From the NCBI GenBank assembly GCA_963662155.1, contig OY759267.1:16174989-16238988 (forward strand): a stretch of 64,000 bases of DNA. The letters are read 5' to 3'. The DNA comes from Lamellibrachia columna. Its lineage: Eukaryota; Annelida; Polychaeta; Sabellida; Siboglinidae. The translations under genes were made by a program, and so were the position numbers. Positions 1-9,765 of the stretch are shown here, piece after piece. Below the pieces are notes generated by a model. The model was given only the letters and a program-made list of their open reading frames with translations, was not told where the DNA came from and ran no database searches. Numbering within the stretch: the stretch's first letter is position 1; each line of letters opens with the position of its first letter.

Positions 1-564
1 GTTTCAGAGCAATGTGGGATTGCTGCTTCGAAAGGAAATCAAATTCTAGGGCTAATTAGGAGAACTATCACGTATAAGGAGAAACATCTAATTGTCCCCC
101 TGTACAAAGCAATAGTTAGACCACATTTGGAATATTGTATTCAAGCATGGAGGCCATATTGTAAAAAAGACATAGACAAGCTAGAAAGAATACAACGAAG
201 AGCAACTAAAATGATTCCAGAATTGAGAGACCTTAGTTACGAAAGTCGTTTATTACAATGTGGTTTGACAACACTAGAGACCAGGAGAATAAGAGGAGAC
301 CAAATAGAAGAGTTTAAATTAGTGAACGGTTATGAGGATGTTGATAGGAATATGTTCTACAAACTTAAAGAAGGCAGTAGAACCAGAGCACAAAGCAGCA
401 TATTAGTTAAGGAGCAGTGTAGGTTGGACTTGAGAAAGTACTCTTTCTCACAGAGGGTGATAAATGAATGGAACAAACTGCCAAATGATTGTGTTAATGC
501 TAGTAGTGTGAATATGTTTAAAAATAGAATTTACAGATATCTGATAAGGGCGGGCTACACATAG
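1..564 (+). CDS. CR1-like reverse transcriptase, C-terminal part
   Basis: The frame is open from base 1 to a TAG at 562-564, giving 187 residues. It corresponds to the thumb and C-terminal region of a CR1-type reverse transcriptase. Landmarks are LIVPLYKAIVRPHLEYCIQ, the basic stretch KLERIQRRATK, and the C-terminal INEWNKLP element typical of CR1/L2/Jockey enzymes. The palm motifs and endonuclease lie outside the window. The methionine at 127 is internal, not a real start. There is no frameshift or stop in the visible part, so this copy is young. The protein would copy its RNA at a nicked target site in the nucleus. Confidence 0.88.
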   Translation, partial: VSEQCGIAASKGNQILGLIRRTITYKEKHLIVPLYKAIVRPHLEYCIQAWRPYCKKDIDKLERIQRRATKMIPELRDLSYESRLLQCGLTTLETRRIRGDQIEEFKLVNGYEDVDRNMFYKLKEGSRTRAQSSILVKEQCRLDLRKYSFSQRVINEWNKLPNDCVNASSVNMFKNRIYRYLIRAGYT

Positions 565-667
565 ATGAGAAAATTGTTGGACTCTCGAAAAGCCAATGGC
601 TTCCTTCCTTCCACTTGCCATCTGGAACTTGTTGTTCGAGATGGCAATCTTGTTAAATCTTGTTAAA
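1..667 (+). mobile_element. CR1-like LINE, 3' end (partial at window edge)
   Basis: This is the 3' part of a non-LTR retrotransposon that enters from the left edge. It holds the end of the reverse-transcriptase ORF, then about 100 bp of 3' UTR ending in two tandem copies of a TCTTGTTAAA-like unit. The same tail appears at the 3' ends of the copies at 9765 (plus) and 31511 (minus), which defines the family's 3' terminus. The sequence is close to the copy at 31511-35500, so the two belong to one recently active family. Confidence 0.9.
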
Positions 668-694
668 TGATTCGGCTGATTTCACTGAACATAT
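667..694 (+). repeat. 28-bp direct repeat, copy 1
   Basis: An exact 28-bp string beginning ATGATTCGGCTGATTTCACT directly abuts the CR1 tail here and recurs at 2481-2508. The sequences beyond both ends differ. Confidence 0.85.
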
Positions 695-2348
695 AACAAT
701 TGATGCAATTTAATATTTAATAAGAAATTTGATTGTTCATAAACACAGTTTTTTAATTTTCCATGTGTTAAAATTGCACAAAAGAGCTTGTTGCAAGCTA
801 AAAGCTTAAAATAAGCACTTTTTATATAGAAAATAATCGTTGCGTTTCATAAATGCCTAATCACAACGTCTTAATACGCATTTCATGTTGTGTGGTGTTC
901 TCTGAAAGTGCTTGGGCACAAGGAAATGAAGGTATGCAACCCTAAATGTAGCTAACCCATCTCTAGCTAACCCCATCCTTGGCTAACCCCATCTCTAGCT
1001 ATCCGTAGCCAATCATAACCCTGAAGTGGTTTACATAAGATATAATCATTCCCACAAGTTGCTAGAAAAAAGTGAACAGTTTGCTTGGAAAAGGCAGACA
1101 GCAGTAACAATCACGAATAGCCTGGTGTAGAGCGGATGCCAAAATGGAAATTTGGTCAAAATTAGGGGGTATGACACCAGTTTGTAAGGGAGTAGGCAGC
1201 TATTTTGCACTAGAACAGTCATTGGTGATACTTTTATGTGGCCCAGTACATTGGCCACACTGGGTAACAAATTTGGACAGAATAGTTGTATGTTGGTTGT
1301 GTCACTGCCACTGGAAGCATTGCATATATCAGCATTTTCAAATAATCTGGCCGCAACGGGTATCTGGTAACATGATACCCATTTATGGTGGTGTATCCAA
1401 ATGAAGCACTATGCCTTGTATCTTATCAGCTAGAAGCATGACAGCAGTCATATAAACAATCAAATTTAACAATTTTGACACATTGGAAATCACTCAAAAT
1501 CCTGTTAAATGTGACAAATTGTCACTTTTCTGACAAAATTACACCATGTTTGGTTAAAAATCAAGCAATTATATAAATATTAATCTGAAAATAAATTCAT
1601 TGCTATATCTAAAGAGACAATAAGCAGGCTTCATTGGCTCGCAATGCTCTGGAAATCTATTATACATGATATATGATTTATCAAGTGTCAAAGTGGATCT
1701 ATAATTAAAATATGTGACTGGTTTTCAGCAAATATTCTGAGCATGGCATTGTTTTGATTTGGCTGTCAAACAAATAATAATGACGTGACAAACAAGAGTG
1801 TTCTATAATATGTGTACATATATATTGTGCTACCACTTGATGTAAAATTGGACACTTTCTCAGAAAATAGCTTCCCTATTTGGGATCATGCCTCAGTTAG
1901 ACTTCCTGGTGTGTTACACACGAATGTAGGGCATAGTAAGTTTGGATATAGGACGTTTTAAAAAATTCATACGACCTGACATAAGTGCACTTGTGCACGG
2001 ACATTACCAGGTTTGCTGGCGGAAGCTGTTGAGAGTGAAATGGTGGATTTTTAGATGATTTTAATAGGCGGAAGGATATTTGTGATTTTTTGGGCGATTA
2101 GACACGTGTGCGTCGTAATTCATATCAAAATTGGTAAACATTGAGGGGTATCGCACATACAGGCATATTACAAGAGTTAAAAATGTCTAATTTTGACAAA
2201 ACTCGACCAGCATGTCAGTGGGATGATGACAGCTGCTGGTGAAAACTTTTAGAATTTTTGATGGTCACGTTTTCTTATAATTTTGCAAAACGTTAACATG
2301 GCCACCAATGGGAAATGTAACTGTATGCTGAACCCTAGGCTAGGCTAG

Positions 2349-2408
2349 GCTAGGCTATGGCCTATGGCTATGCCATGCCATCACATAGCCATAGCCTAGG
2401 CCATAGCC
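2349..2408. repeat. GGCTA-rich imperfect inverted repeat
   Basis: Permutations of GGCTA/GGCCTAT on the left are complementary to CATAGCCATAGCCTAGGCC on the right, around a loop of about ten bases. The repeat could form a GC-rich hairpin of about 25 bp with mismatches. Confidence 0.6.
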
Positions 2409-2480
2409 TAGCAACCATGTGGCATGGTTGTGCATATTTGTCCTGCTAAAATAATAATAGAGTAAAGGATTTATGTCATC

Positions 2481-2508
2481 ATGATTCGGCTGATTTCACT
2501 GAACATAT
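2481..2508 (+). repeat. 28-bp direct repeat, copy 2
   Basis: Exact second copy of the string at 667-694, about 1.8 kb away. Confidence 0.85.
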
Positions 2509-3346
2509 CACAGATTACGAACATTCATTTAACCAAATAAAGAGATTAGGCTTTCAAGAATGAGACAGGTATATTTATATTACATGTCACGTATGCATCC
2601 GTTTTGAATGTTTATGCTGCCACCTAGTGTTCATCACATCACTAAACAATGTTCAGTTCAATTCAATATCTTTATTGCAGACTCAACTGTGCAGCATGTA
2701 CAGAGTCTCAAGTCTCAGCATGAATTTATACACAATATTTCTAATCACTACTTTACTACTGGGTACACGGTTACATGTGATTGTAAAATTAAGTTAATCA
2801 TAGTAATTATTATTTCTATGAATACCCGTTAACATCAGAATGTTGTTAATGAAACATAAGTGCTCTTGTATTTTATAACTGTCACATCATGTGATGGCAG
2901 TGATTGTAGAAACAGACGAGTCAACATTGTGCAGCGAACACAAATATAGAGGGAATCAAGATATCTGGGGTAGGCTTAATCAACCACCCCAGTAGGTGCG
3001 GGGATCCAGCCCCTTAAAATTCACATGAATAATTTTTGTTTTGTTGAAATATGTAAAATATTTCACAAATTCTTACACAGGTCCACACATTGTCTTGTAA
3101 TGCAATCAATTCAGGTTTCAATGTGTGTGATAGATTTGAACACCTCGACCCACACCATTACAGTAGAGTTGTGAGAACTTGGTGTAGTGGACTGATATGG
3201 CTATGTAATATTATAAGGTGCCATCCTAACCATAGTGGCTGCACCCACATGGCCTGTCACGTCACTATAATGAGTGGCTGTTGTGGCATATGAAACAAAG
3301 CTGTGTTGTGTGTAGTTTTTCATTTAAACCTCAATATATATGACAT

Positions 3347-4801
3347 ATGAAAAATGGGAAAGTAGCAGGCCCTGATGGTATCTCTGCAGAAGCACTAAAG
3401 GCATATGTAAATACTTCAGTAGAAATGCTGTACAGATCTGGGAAAAAGAAGAAATTCCAGCCAGAATGGAAGGAAGGTTACCTTATCAAGATTCCCAAGA
3501 AAGGAGACCTGAGCCGCTGTGATAACTACAGAGGAATCACGTTGTTGTCAGTACCTGGGAAGATTCTAAATGGAATAATCCTAGAGAGAATGAAAGGCAA
3601 AGTGGACCAAACTTTGCGTGAACAGCAAGCAGGCTTCAGGCAAGACAGATCATGTACTGACCAGATTGCAACACTGCGAATCATAATGGAACAATCCATC
3701 AAATGGAACTCATTATTATACATCAACTTTGTTGATTATGAGAAAGCCTTTGACAGTGTGGACAGGGAGACACTCTGGAAAGTGCTAAGACACTATGGGG
3801 TGCCCAAGAAACTAGTCAACATGATCAAAAACTCCTATGAGGGAATGTCATGCAGAGTCATTCATGAAGATCAACTTACAAAGAACTTTGAGGTTAGGAC
3901 GGTTGGGAGACAGGGATGCTTACTGTTACCATTCCTCTTCATTCTAGTCATAGACTGGGTCATGAAAACTGCAACCAAGGAGAAACGAAATGGAATCCAG
4001 TGGACGATGCTGACCCAACTTGATGACCTGGACTTTGTGAATGACCTTGCACTCCTGTCTCACAGCCATAGGCAGATGCAGGACAAAACAACAGAACTGG
4101 CATTGATTTCAGCACAGGTTGGGTTGAAAATCAACAAAAGGAAAACAAAGATCCTGAGAACAAATGATACTTGCGAAACACCAATCATGCTTGAGAGAGA
4201 AACACTGGAAGAGGTCAAAGATTTCAGATATCTAGGCAGCATAGTGGATGGAGGGACAGAGGCTGACATAACGAAAAGGATCAGCAAAGCAAGGGTAGCT
4301 TTCCACCTGTTGAGAAATGTGTGGAAGTCAAAGGTAATTGGAGAAACCACAAAAATACGCTTGTTTAACACAAATGTAAAGTCCGTGTTGCTGTACGGAG
4401 CGGAAACGTGGCGAATAAACAAGACCACGCTGATAAGGATCCAGACATTCGTCAACCATTGTCTGAGAAGAATTCTCCGAATACACTGGATGGACAGGGT
4501 GAGCAACAAAGACCTCTGGGATAGAACACACCAAGCCCAAATAGAGATAGAGATCCTTAAGAAGAGATGGGGATGGCTCGGCCACACCTTGAGAAAGCCA
4601 AGCACAAACATAACCAGACAGGTCCCGACGTGGAACCCCCAAGGCAAGAGAAAGAGGGGGAGACCAAAAAACACCTGGCGGCGTGACCTCGAAGCAGACA
4701 TCAAGCAAACAGGGAATGGCTGGCAACAACTGGAGAGGATTGCCCAAGACAGGAGGTGCTGGAGAAATGTTGTGGATGGCCTATGCTCCAGGAGGAGTTA
4801 A
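3347..4801 (+). CDS. RTE-type reverse transcriptase fragment (484 codons, no endonuclease)
   Basis: An uninterrupted frame encodes the fingers, palm and thumb of an RTE-type reverse transcriptase plus its basic C-terminal tail. Landmarks are [15 protein letters not shown] at the N-terminus, [24 protein letters not shown], and [10 protein letters not shown], which carries the first catalytic aspartate. The C-terminal signature [20 protein letters not shown] is seen in this clade. The usual FADD catalytic box reads FVND here (within [11 protein letters not shown]), so one metal-binding aspartate is replaced by asparagine and the enzyme should be inactive. The N-terminal endonuclease was lost to 5' truncation, so the first methionine is fortuitous. 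The long open frame together with the perfect target duplication indicates a recent insertion from a parent that may have carried the change, or a mutation since. Confidence 0.85.
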   Translation: MKNGKVAGPDGISAEALKAYVNTSVEMLYRSGKKKKFQPEWKEGYLIKIPKKGDLSRCDNYRGITLLSVPGKILNGIILERMKGKVDQTLREQQAGFRQDRSCTDQIATLRIIMEQSIKWNSLLYINFVDYEKAFDSVDRETLWKVLRHYGVPKKLVNMIKNSYEGMSCRVIHEDQLTKNFEVRTVGRQGCLLLPFLFILVIDWVMKTATKEKRNGIQWTMLTQLDDLDFVNDLALLSHSHRQMQDKTTELALISAQVGLKINKRKTKILRTNDTCETPIMLERETLEEVKDFRYLGSIVDGGTEADITKRISKARVAFHLLRNVWKSKVIGETTKIRLFNTNVKSVLLYGAETWRINKTTLIRIQTFVNHCLRRILRIHWMDRVSNKDLWDRTHQAQIEIEILKKRWGWLGHTLRKPSTNITRQVPTWNPQGKRKRGRPKNTWRRDLEADIKQTGNGWQQLERIAQDRRCWRNVVDGLCSRRS

Positions 4802-4816
4802 GGGCCTAAGTAAGTA
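3347..4816 (+). mobile_element. RTE-clade LINE, 5'-truncated, with 11-bp target-site duplication
   Basis: The insertion starts inside the reverse-transcriptase coding region and ends in a short AAGT-type tandem tail (4807-4816), typical of RTE elements. The 11-bp string ATATATGACAT sits immediately before it (3336-3346) and immediately after it (4817-4827), a textbook target-primed duplication. The endonuclease domain is missing, so the copy was dead on arrival despite its open frame. Confidence 0.88.
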
Positions 4817-4900
4817 ATATATGACATTTTTGGCAGCGAACTCCCGCAGTGAGAAAATTGACATGGTCACGGATGAATCCTTAGAAAAAAGCAAAAGGGC

Positions 4901-5299
4901 AAAATATAGTGGTGAGAGGCCTACCAGAAAACAACGAAAAGGAGGATCAAGATCTAGCCAGTGAGATTTTCAAAGAGATAGGATGTCACCAGATAGAAAT
5001 TACTAGCACAATGAGGCTTGGTAGAAAAGAAAGGAACCCAGAATGAAACCTCTCAGGGTTACACAAAAAAAACAAGAAAAAAAAATTAAATACTGAGAAA
5101 TTCTGCAAAAGTGAGGCAGGTCAACACAGAATTGTACAATCCAAAAACAGTACTCATCGTTCCAGACCAAGCCAAACTAGAAAGGGAAGCTGACATCGCA
5201 TTGCAAGCTCAGTTAAAAGAAACAAGCAAAAAACCCAAACAGCAGGTTCAAAATCAGAACAGGTCAGATCGTGAACATCCACCAAACCAAACCCAGTAA
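4901..5299 (+). pseudogene. LINE ORF1 remnant (RNA-binding type)
   Basis: The first frame reads NIVVRGLPENNEKEDQ, then EIFKEIGC and MRLGRKERNPE, a pattern common in ORF1 proteins of CR1/L2-like elements, where a small RNA-binding fold is followed by a basic region. It stops at 5044-5046. A second open piece follows (5111-5299) that is rich in Lys, Gln and Asn. In related elements the product binds the element RNA. The start is not preserved and the frame is broken, so nothing functional should be made. Confidence 0.55.
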
Positions 5300-5556
5300 A
5301 CCAAAAATCAACTTCAAAACAAGAAGACACTTGTAAATATGTGCACAACACTATTCTTAAAAATGAAAAGAAAATTTACCTCTAAATGTACTCTTTTAAT
5401 GCACAATGCATAAGAAACAAATGTATACAACTTGAAGTTCTTATATCGGAGGAAGATCCCGATATTATTGCCATTACTGAAACATGGTTATCTCAAGTTT
5501 CAAGTCTCAAGTAGTTATACTCCAAACAGACCAATCTTGAGCTAATGCAGGAGTTT

Positions 5557-5700
5557 GGACCAACGGCTTTTAGTGTCTCTTCCGAAAGACACGGACAATG
5601 TGGGGTGAACGAAAAAGCTTCAAAACGGCGGAGGTGGAATCGAACCACCGTCCTCTCGATCGACAGGCGGGTGCTCTAACCATTAGACCACCACCCCCCA
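5557..5700 (-). mobile_element. tRNA-derived SINE, copy 1
   Basis: Read on the minus strand, the head resembles a tRNA. The A box TGGTCTAATGG lies at 5690-5680 and a perfect B box GGTTCGATTCC at 5646-5636, giving an internal RNA polymerase III promoter. The body carries the hairpin GTGTCTTTCGGAAGAGACAC and ends with CCGTTGGTCC. A second copy with the same architecture lies at 18555-18700. The anticodon arm is not a clean stem, so this is a SINE, not a working tRNA gene. It splits the endonuclease region of the host LINE. Confidence 0.82.
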
Positions 5701-6591
5701 CTAATCCTCAGACATTGCTGACTCAGAATTCACACCACCACATTATACATGCTTTAAAAAAGACCGAAAAATAAATCTGTAAACACCAGGCACATACACA
5801 GTGGAAGAGAGGGGAGGAGAACTACTATTAATAAAAGATAATTTAAACCCAACATTATTCGTACCTGGCAATACAGAAATAAACAATTCAATAAATACAA
5901 TTGAAAATTCGAACTGTCTCCTTCTTGGCGATTTTAATTTTAGAAAAATGTATTGGTCCAAAGGAGAGGGAAACAGCCAACTAGATAAAAGTTTCATTTA
6001 TACTCTTAAATGACAATTTGTTGGTACATATGGTTGAAAAAACTACTAGAGGTAACAACATCTTCGACCTTGTATGCATTTCAGACTGCAGTTGTATAGA
6101 TAAACTCGAGGTAGACGAAAGTTTTGCTCTGAGCGATCACAAAATTATAAAGGTATTACTAAGATGTCCAATTGTTCGAATAACATCACAATCGAGAAAA
6201 ATTTACTCATGCTCAAAAGCTAATTATGAGGCAATATACAAATAAATAAAAAGAGATATCAGCAAAGAATGCAACAATAAATCTATGACTGAAATGTGGG
6301 AACATTTCAAGCAGTGTTATACCAAACTAGTGGAGAAACATCCCTTTCAAACAGATAAAGCAGGGTTCAAGACTAAAGCCTCCATGGGTAAAATACAAAT
6401 TTGTGCAAAAGGCAAAAAAGTAAAACAAGTAATGGCACATAAAAGTGGGCTTTCAGTCGATCTTATAATAATATATGAATTAGAAAAAGAAAAACTACAG
6501 ACTGTCTTAAAGGCGGCAAAATAACAATATGAAGCAAAATTGGTCGACCAAATAAATGTTAACGATAAAAGATGCTGGAACTGCACTAGAC

Positions 6592-7005
6592 TTACTTACT
6601 TTACTTAATCCTCTTGGCCCATCATGAGCATAGGGCGTCAACCATGTTTCTCTACCTCACTCTCTTCTGGGCTAGAGCTTTGGCCTCTTCCCAGGTGACC
6701 CCCACTTTATCAAAATCTTGTAGTGTGGATCGTCTCCAGTTGATTTTTGGTCTTCCTTGTCTTCTCTTTCCTTGTGGGTTATAGTCCAGTGCTTGTTTGG
6801 TTGTATTTGTTGGATCTTTTCTGAGTGTGTAGCCAATCCAGCTCCATTTTTTCCTCTTGTTTGTAGTGCTTATTTCTTCCTGTTTGGTTTTCTTCCAGAG
6901 CTCTTTATTTGATATTTTGTTAGGTCACCCTACCTTAAGGATGTATCGGAGGTGACTGTTGATGAAGACTTGGAGTTTGTTGTTGAGAGACTGAATAGTT
7001 TTCCA
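6592..7005 (-). mobile_element. RTE-clade LINE 3' fragment, antisense, nested
   Basis: The left boundary is the AAGT-type tail on the minus strand (CTTACTTACTTTACTTAA). Decoding the minus strand gives the RTE C-terminal signature, with NPQGKRRQGRPKINWRR near 6757-6807 and WEEAKALAQK. Near-identical 11-bp flanks (CTGCACTAGAC at 6581-6591, CTACACTAGAC at 7006-7016) are the target-site duplication with one change. The fragment encodes only the end of the reverse transcriptase and contains stops. It interrupts the CR1-like element, so it is younger than its host. Confidence 0.82.
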
Positions 7006-7460
7006 CTACACTAGACACTATCATTGTCAACAATTAGTGATCTTAACTTTGAAGGGAAAATCTTTTCAGACAATCAAATTAAAGCAAACATATTAAACAA
7101 TTATTTCATATCTGTTCTCACAGATGAGCCACTGCACTCTCTACTAACTTTAGATGAAAAATATACACTGTATAATTTTGAAACTTTACCAACCAAAGTT
7201 AACAAAACTGAAACCAGACAACGTTAGTGGTCCAAACCTACTAAACGTAATTTTTCTAAGAAATTGCTTAGATTTTGATATTCCTCTAGCCTATATATTT
7301 AATAAATCCGTACAAACAAGCCAAATTCCACATGATTGGGGTGATGCTAATGTAACACCAATCCACAAAAAAGGTCCACGAAACAAGTGCAATAATTACA
7401 GACCAATGTCACTCATTAGCCAAGTGATTAAACTTGAAAGAATAATGCAAGACAATTTGC

Positions 7461-8410
7461 TTAAACTAGCTGACACAAACAATACTTAAACTAGCTGACA
7501 CAGACAATACTTAAACTAGCTGACACAGACAATACTTAAACTAGCTGACACAGACAATACTTAAACTAGCTGACACAGACAATACTTAAACTAGCTGACA
7601 CAGACAATACTTAAACTAGCTGACACAGACAATACTTAAACTAGCTGACACAGACAATACTTAAACTAGCTGACACAGACAATACTTAAACTAGCTGACA
7701 CAGACAATACTTAAACTAGCTGACACAGACAATACTTAAACTAGCTGACACAGACAATACTTAAACTAGCTGACACAGACAATACTTAAACTAGCTGACA
7801 CAGACAATACTTAAACTAGCTGACACAGACAATACTTAAACTAGCTGACACAGACAATACTTAAACTAGCTGACACAGACAATACTTAAACTAGCTGACA
7901 CAGACAATACTTAAACTAGCTGACACAGACAATACTTAAACTAGCTGACACAGACAATACTTAAACTAGCTGACACAGACAATACTTAAACTAGCTGACA
8001 CAGACAATACTTAAACTAGCTGACACAGACAATACTTAAACTAGCTGACACAGACAATACTTAAACTAGCTGACACAGACAATACTTAAACTAGCTGACA
8101 CAGACAATACTTAAACTAGCTGACACAGACAATACTTAAACTAGCTGACACAGACAATACTTAAACTAGCTGACACAGACAATACTTAAACTAGCTGACA
8201 CAGACAATACTTAAACTAGCTGACACAGACAATACTTAAACTAGCTGACACAGACAATACTTAAACTAGCTGACACAGACAATACTTAAACTAGCTGACA
8301 CAGACAATACTTAAACTAGCTGACACAGACAATACTTAAACTAGCTGACACAGACAATACTTAAACTAGCTGACACAGACAATACTTAAACTAGCTGATA
8401 CAAACAATAC
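7461..8410 (+). repeat. 25-bp minisatellite, 38 units, inside a LINE reverse transcriptase
   Basis: The unit is TTAAACTAGCTGACACAGAC followed by AATAC. It runs exactly 38 times without interruption. The first unit has ACAAAC and the last GATACAAAC where the 36 inner units have ACAGAC, so the edges keep the ancestral state and the interior is homogenised. The unit derives from the reverse-transcriptase codons flanking it (KLADTNNT). Because 25 is not a multiple of three, the expansion rotates the frame and destroys the ORF. Confidence 0.97.
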
Positions 8411-8735
8411 TATCAGTTGTGACCAACATGGTTTCCAAAAAAAAAGTTCATGCACTACTCAACTGTTAGAATGTCTACAAGACTGGACAACAAATGCAGA
8501 TAACAGTGCTGAAACTGATGTAATTTACTTAGATTTTTTAAAGGCCTTTGATACTGTACCCCATAAAGACTGATTTATAAATTAAGACAATATGGTATTA
8601 AAGGCAAAGTGCTATTATGGATCCAATCTTTCCTAGCAGGTAGAAGGCAGAGGGTGGCCCTAAAAAATGGTAATTCATCATGGAAAAATGTCAGAAGTGG
8701 GGTTCCAAAAGCTAAATTCTAGGGCCATTACTATT

Positions 8736-8744
8736 TTATATATA

Positions 8745-8780
<36 letters not shown>

Positions 8781-8790
8781 TGTATGTATG

Positions 8791-8841
<51 letters not shown>
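8736..8841 (+). repeat. TA / GTAT compound microsatellite
   Basis: TA repeats flank a block of GTAT tetranucleotides. The tract sits where related reverse transcriptases have codons for Ile-Tyr-Ile-Asn-Asp just before the catalytic FADD box. It seems to have grown from those TAT/ATT codons. Confidence 0.95.
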
Positions 8842-8845
<4 letters not shown>

Positions 8846-9765
8846 GACTTGGACGATAATATAACAAGCAATGTACTGAAATTTGCGGATGGCACAAAGG
8901 TGTTTACAAAGGTTAAGAATTATGGTGATAAACAACATTTACAAAACGATGTAGACAAATTAGTTAAATGGTCTGGAAAATGGTAAATGTTATTAAATTG
9001 TGGGAAATGTAAATTCCGACACACAGGACACGGGAACTTGGATGAAAATTATTATGAAATGTGAGATATTGCTCTAGGTACTATTGTAAAAGAAAGTGAC
9101 TTAGGAGTACCAATAAGTGCTGACATGATAGCTTAAGAGCAGTGTGGTATTGCAGGTTCAAATGATAATCAAATTCTTGGGTTGATTAGGAGAAATATAA
9201 CATACAAGGACAAACGTTAATTATGCCTCTGTATAAAGCAATAATAGGCCTCATTAAATAATACTGTATGCAAGCATGGAGAATATATCATAAGAAGGAT
9301 CATAGATACGCTTGAACGCATACAGAGGAGAATGATTCGGAACTGAGACCTTTGTTATGAAGAATGCCTAAAAGAATGTGGCTTAATAACCCTACAGAAA
9401 AGGAGGAGATCAAATTGAAGTTTATTAAGATATTGAATGGGTATGAAAATATTGATACAAATATTTTTCTCACTCAAGAAAGATAGTAGAACTAGAGGAC
9501 ATGAGGTAACATTAGTAAAGGATCTGTGTAGATTGGATATCAGGAAGTACTGGTTCTCACTGAGGACAATAAATGAATGGAACAAATTATCAACAGATTG
9601 TGTAACTGCTAGCAGCGTGAATATGGTTAAAAACAAGGTTGACACATATCTCAGGAGGGCGGGCTACACATAGATGAAAAATGTTGGACTCCCGATAAGC
9701 CAAATGACTTCAATGTCCATTTGCCATCTGGAACTTTGCATTGTTAAATCTTGTTAAACAGTACC

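Larger units (their letters stand above)
695..3335. other. Intergenic stretch, no gene seen
   Basis: AT-rich noncoding DNA. It contains short imperfect repeats of a TAGCTAACCCCATC-like unit near 946-1010, a GGCTA-rich inverted repeat near 2349-2408, and the second copy of the 28-bp repeat at 2481-2508. The short ORFs here have no recognisable similarity and look like chance. Confidence 0.6.
5383..9673 (+). pseudogene. LINE ORF2 remnant: AP-endonuclease plus reverse transcriptase
   Basis: Pieces in order: endonuclease start with DPDIIAITETWLS near 5458-5496; endonuclease middle with GGELLLIKDN (5810-5840) and LLGDFNF (5920-5945); endonuclease end with ALSDHKI (6130-6150); reverse transcriptase fingers with ANVTPIHKKG and NNYRPMSLIS (7345-7425); palm with DQHGFQKK (8420-8445), VIYLDFLKAFDTVPH (8518-8565) and FADGTKVF (8880-8905); thumb and C-terminus with INEWNKLSTDCV near 9570-9605. 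The catalytic box reads FADG instead of FADD, so the second aspartate is lost. Frameshifts fall near 6012, at the minisatellite, and at several points after 9000. The reading frame is further split by the nested insertions listed separately. Confidence 0.8.
4830..9765 (+). mobile_element. CR1-like LINE, old and heavily nested copy
   Basis: One element can be followed from an ORF1 remnant through endonuclease, reverse transcriptase, 3' UTR and the same TTGTTAAATC tail as the copy at 1-667. It is broken by a tRNA-derived SINE (5557-5700, minus), an antisense RTE piece (6592-7005), a 25-bp minisatellite (7461-8410), a TA/GTAT microsatellite (8736-8841) and many stops and frameshifts. It belongs to a subfamily distinct from, but related to, the copy at 31511-35500. 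Confidence 0.82.

Noticed and set aside
4060..4704. 214-codon minus-strand ORF opposite the RTE reverse transcriptase
   Set aside because: It is the antisense shadow of a recognised gene, and its composition (Leu/Ser/Val-rich) is that expected from the complement.
5635..5692. Functional tRNA gene on the minus strand
   Set aside because: A and B boxes are good, but the anticodon and acceptor stems do not pair and a SINE body follows. A second copy with the same body exists.
7461..8410. CRISPR-like appearance of the 25-bp repeat array
   Set aside because: Units are contiguous with no spacers, and the unit is a piece of the surrounding LINE gene. It is a minisatellite.
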